Assembly: GCA_905209865.1 (NCBI GenBank)
Contig: CAJLUP010000014.1
Coordinates: 1 to 26,061, forward strand
Source of the DNA: an uncultured Lachnospiraceae bacterium
Lineage (GTDB): Bacteria; Bacillota; Clostridia; Lachnospirales; Lachnospiraceae
Length of the DNA stretch: 26,061 nt
Direction: 5' to 3'
A program made the position numbers and the translations under genes. Shown one piece after another: positions 24,937-26,061 of the stretch. Every line of letters starts with the position of its first letter. Positions within the stretch are counted from its first letter, which is position 1. The notes below the pieces were generated by a model that saw only the letters and a program-made list of their open reading frames with translations, did no database searches and was not told the origin of the DNA.

Positions 24937-24966
24937 CATACTTTGGACACATTTTGCAGATATACT
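24937..24966 (+). promoter_or_regulatory. Candidate promoter of sRNA copy 1, with 11-bp direct repeats
   Basis: CATACTTTGGA (24937-24947) and CACATTTTGCA (24948-24958) agree at 8 of 11 positions and end 2 nt before TATACT (24961-24966). There is no good -35 hexamer. The arrangement is conserved at copy 2. Adjacent 11-bp repeats in the -35 region are typical of OmpR/PhoB-type activator sites. Confidence 0.5.
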
Positions 24967-24972
24967 ATTCAA

Positions 24973-25128
24973 CAGATAGTTGATAAAACAACTATCTCCC
25001 CCCTCATAAAGTAAAGGCATCCCGGATAACCGGGATGTCGCACTTTACTCTCATTCCTTTAGATAACTATAAAAAACAACGAAACCCGTTAGCCGAAAGG
25101 TTAGCGGGTTTTCGCTGTTTATGTTTTC
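24973..25128 (+). ncRNA. Candidate C-rich small RNA, copy 1
   Basis: The start is inferred from the TATACT box. Hairpin 1 pairs AGATAGTTG (24974-24982) with CAACTATCT (24989-24997). A single-stranded CCCCCCTCAT follows (24998-25007). Hairpin 2 has an outer AGTAAAG/CTTTACT stem and an inner CATCCCGG/CCGGGATG stem (25010-25049). An AU-rich linker leads to hairpin 3 (25080-25114) with a GAAA tetraloop, then T-rich sequence that would act as terminator. On the other strand hairpin 3 is followed by GTTGTTTTTT and can terminate the DUF2871 gene. No start codon with a ribosome site lies within, and the longest + frame here (from 25035) is not protein-like. A near-identical copy lies 940 bp to the right. 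I did not recognise a known RNA family. The remainder of the gap after the lysozyme gene (24827-24930) shows no clear structure. Confidence 0.6.
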
Positions 25129-25150
25129 TTTTAACTTTTCCTGCTATTTC

Positions 25151-25570
25151 TTATTGTTTTTGTATAAGTTCCCGCTTTATCGCAAACAGCAGAAGCAGCA
25201 GCGCGATCATCATTCCGATATGAGATAATCCTGCAAAACCGGAGATCATCCCGTTACCCATTTTTCCAACCTCTATCCCGAGAACCTGAACAATTCCTCG
25301 AACAAGCATCATAAGTACCATTGCCGGCAGAGCAATATTATATAGAACAAAAAATTTTTTAAACAAAAGATTTTCCGCCAACATCGTTATCTTTGCAAAA
25401 AGAGCTGTCAGCAAAAATAACAACGTTCCCATCACTAACAAATGGACGTGTAAAACGCCTAATGTCGTCGGTTCTGTATACCCGTTCCATTTTGTAAATT
25501 CTCGATAAAAGACACCCCCTGCCATTGCAAATATAAAATAGGCAATCGCTGTATTTATAATTCTTTTCAT
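25151..25570 (-). CDS. DUF2871-like small integral membrane protein
   Basis: 139 aa with GGAGAAG upstream of the ATG. There are four membrane helices (about 7-22, 38-60, 70-95 and 110-131) and a short basic tail. His41 and His43 in LHVHLLVMG and His117 in GLSHIGMM sit at helix ends and could bind a metal or haem; this is inference from position. It resembles the DUF2871 family of Firmicute membrane proteins, whose function I do not know. The ATG overlaps the stop of an upstream 55-codon frame by 4 nt (ATGA), so the two may be translationally coupled. Expression is probably controlled at a palindrome over the promoter (25750-25770). Candidate small RNA copies lie on both sides. Confidence 0.8.
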   Translation of the reverse strand: MKRIINTAIAYFIFAMAGGVFYREFTKWNGYTEPTTLGVLHVHLLVMGTLLFLLTALFAKITMLAENLLFKKFFVLYNIALPAMVLMMLVRGIVQVLGIEVGKMGNGMISGFAGLSHIGMMIALLLLLFAIKRELIQKQ

Positions 25571-25734
25571 ATGTATCTTCTCCTTTTTCTTTTTCCATTT
25601 CTTTTATGCCACTTTTCAATTTCTTTCTGCAGGCCTGCGCATAATTTCTGCCAAATAAAACATCTGCCATAAACAAAAATATAATAGACACAATTTCCCC
25701 GCCTGCTTTTCCTCCGCGCAGCTGTTCTGTTCAT
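25567..25734 (-). CDS. Possible 55-aa basic leader ORF before the DUF2871-like gene
   Basis: It starts at an ATG (25734) preceded by a very G-rich ribosome site (GGAGAGGGGAGG) about 25 nt from the predicted transcript start, and ends in ATGA overlapping the next gene. The product is rich in Arg and Lys (MNRTAARRKSRRGN at the start, KRKRRRYI at the end) with one weakly hydrophobic stretch. I recognise no family. It may be a leader peptide, a decayed gene or a non-functional frame. Its position and ribosome site favour translation, its composition does not. Confidence 0.35.
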   Translation of the reverse strand: MNRTAARRKSRRGNCVYYIFVYGRCFIWQKLCAGLQKEIEKWHKRNGKRKRRRYI

Positions 25735-25749
25735 TTTCCTCCCCTCTCC

Positions 25750-25770
25750 AATATGAACACTATTCATATT
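25750..25770. promoter_or_regulatory. Palindromic operator over the DUF2871 promoter
   Basis: AATATGAA-CACTA-TTCATATT is a perfect 8-bp inverted repeat with a 5-bp centre. It overlaps the -10 box and the predicted start site, the usual position of a repressor site. No regulator gene for it is in the window. Confidence 0.62.
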
Positions 25771-25794
25771 AGTTTTCTATAGGATATTTGTCAA
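25766..25794 (-). promoter_or_regulatory. Promoter of the DUF2871 unit
   Basis: On the minus strand a perfect TTGACA (25794-25789), 17 nt, then TAATAT (25771-25766). Transcription would start near 25759, inside the palindrome. Confidence 0.7.
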
Positions 25795-25877
25795 GTTTTC
25801 CTTATTTTTCTTCTTTTCCTCATTTACGATTTTTTTACTTGTTTTTTAGTTTTTTTCTTTTTCTTTAATCATTCAAA

Positions 25878-25907
25878 CATACTTTTTACACATTTTCTGT
25901 ATATACT
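25878..25907 (+). promoter_or_regulatory. Candidate promoter of sRNA copy 2, with 11-bp direct repeats
   Basis: CATACTTTTTA (25878-25888) and CACATTTTCTG (25889-25899) are followed 2 nt later by TATACT (25902-25907), the same spacing as at copy 1. Between the DUF2871 promoter and this point (25795-25877) there is only T-rich sequence without features. Confidence 0.5.
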
Positions 25908-25913
25908 TTATCT

Positions 25914-26061
25914 CAGATAGTTGATACAGCAACTATCCCCCCTCATAAAGTAATGACATCCCGGATAAGGATGTCGCACTTTACTCTCATTCCTTTAGAT
26001 AACTATAAAACAACGAAACCCGTTAGCCGAAAGGTTAGCGGGTTTTCGCTGTTTATGTTTT
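25914..26061 (+). ncRNA. Candidate C-rich small RNA, copy 2 (3' end at window edge)
   Basis: It has the same order as copy 1: GATAGTTG/CAACTATC hairpin (25916-25937), C-rich CCCCCTCAT, a second hairpin with ACATCC/GGATGT, the identical linker TCATTCCTTTAGATAACTAT, and the identical tetraloop hairpin (26014-26048) with its T-rich tail. Differences from copy 1 fall in loops, or shorten a stem on both sides while keeping it paired: hairpin 2 loses CCG next to the loop but still closes. The linker has four A's where copy 1 has six. The conserved folding supports a functional RNA over a random duplication. Confidence 0.58.

Noticed and set aside
25359..25691. A 110-codon minus frame overlapping the DUF2871 gene
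   Set aside because: Its second half is a shadow of the DUF2871 gene in another frame. Its first half (MADVLFGRNYAQ region) looks slightly protein-like, but a frameshifted gene cannot be shown.
24960..26061. The duplicated intergenic sequence as a CRISPR array or transposon pair
   Set aside because: There are only two copies about 940 bp apart, with no spacers, terminal inverted repeats or transposase; a structured RNA explains it better.

Overview
The window looks like the chromosome of a spore-forming, low-to-mid GC gut Firmicute, most likely a member of the Lachnospiraceae. The evidence is AT-rich codon use, strong AGGAGG-type ribosome sites, a dipicolinate synthase pair (spore-specific), BspA-type leucine-rich repeats, Ig-like (BIG2) surface proteins with a TGD-type C-terminal sorting motif, and cohesin/dockerin modules. 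There are no rRNA or tRNA genes, no CRISPR array, no insertion sequence and no phage structural genes. The genus cannot be settled from sequence reading alone.

Layout. 1-798 is the 3' end of a MATE exporter (+), which converges through a shared hairpin terminator on a two-component system read leftwards (response regulator, then an 888-aa sensor kinase; 904-4300). Positions 4511-7993 form a rightward sporulation block, dpaA-dpaB followed by an asparagine synthetase; a sigma-K-like promoter stands before dpaA. A bidirectional terminator (8089-8125) separates it from a leftward pair, a secreted coiled-coil protein (8160-10568) and an MMPL/RND transporter (10646-12748). That pair diverges from a TetR regulator (12929-13528). 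The divergent gap has two facing promoters, each with an inverted TGACT/AGTCA operator on its -35 box. This also shows that the MMPL gene starts at a GTG and not at the first upstream ATG.

The most unusual part is the leftward block 13667-23534. In transcription order it encodes a wall-anchored protein with a cohesin-like head and seven BIG2 domains; a membrane-anchored cohesin; an O-antigen-ligase/Wzy-like polytopic protein with a helical-repeat tail; a penicillin-binding transpeptidase with no glycosyltransferase domain, whose start overlaps the end of the Wzy-like gene; and a secreted BspA-type LRR protein ending in a dockerin. No glycoside hydrolase is encoded, so this is a cohesin-dockerin surface assembly coupled to envelope-polymer genes and not an ordinary cellulosome cluster.

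The right end has a GH25 lysozyme with two LysM domains and no signal peptide (23849-24826, again behind a sigma-K-like sequence) and a small four-helix membrane protein (DUF2871-like) with a palindromic operator on its promoter. Flanking the latter are two near-identical ~150-nt intergenic sequences (about 24973-25128 and 25914-26061). They look like a duplicated small RNA gene: three conserved hairpins, a C-rich single-stranded segment resembling an anti-Shine-Dalgarno, a terminator-like 3' hairpin, and an upstream region with a TATACT box preceded by 11-bp direct repeats. I did not recognise this RNA as a known family.
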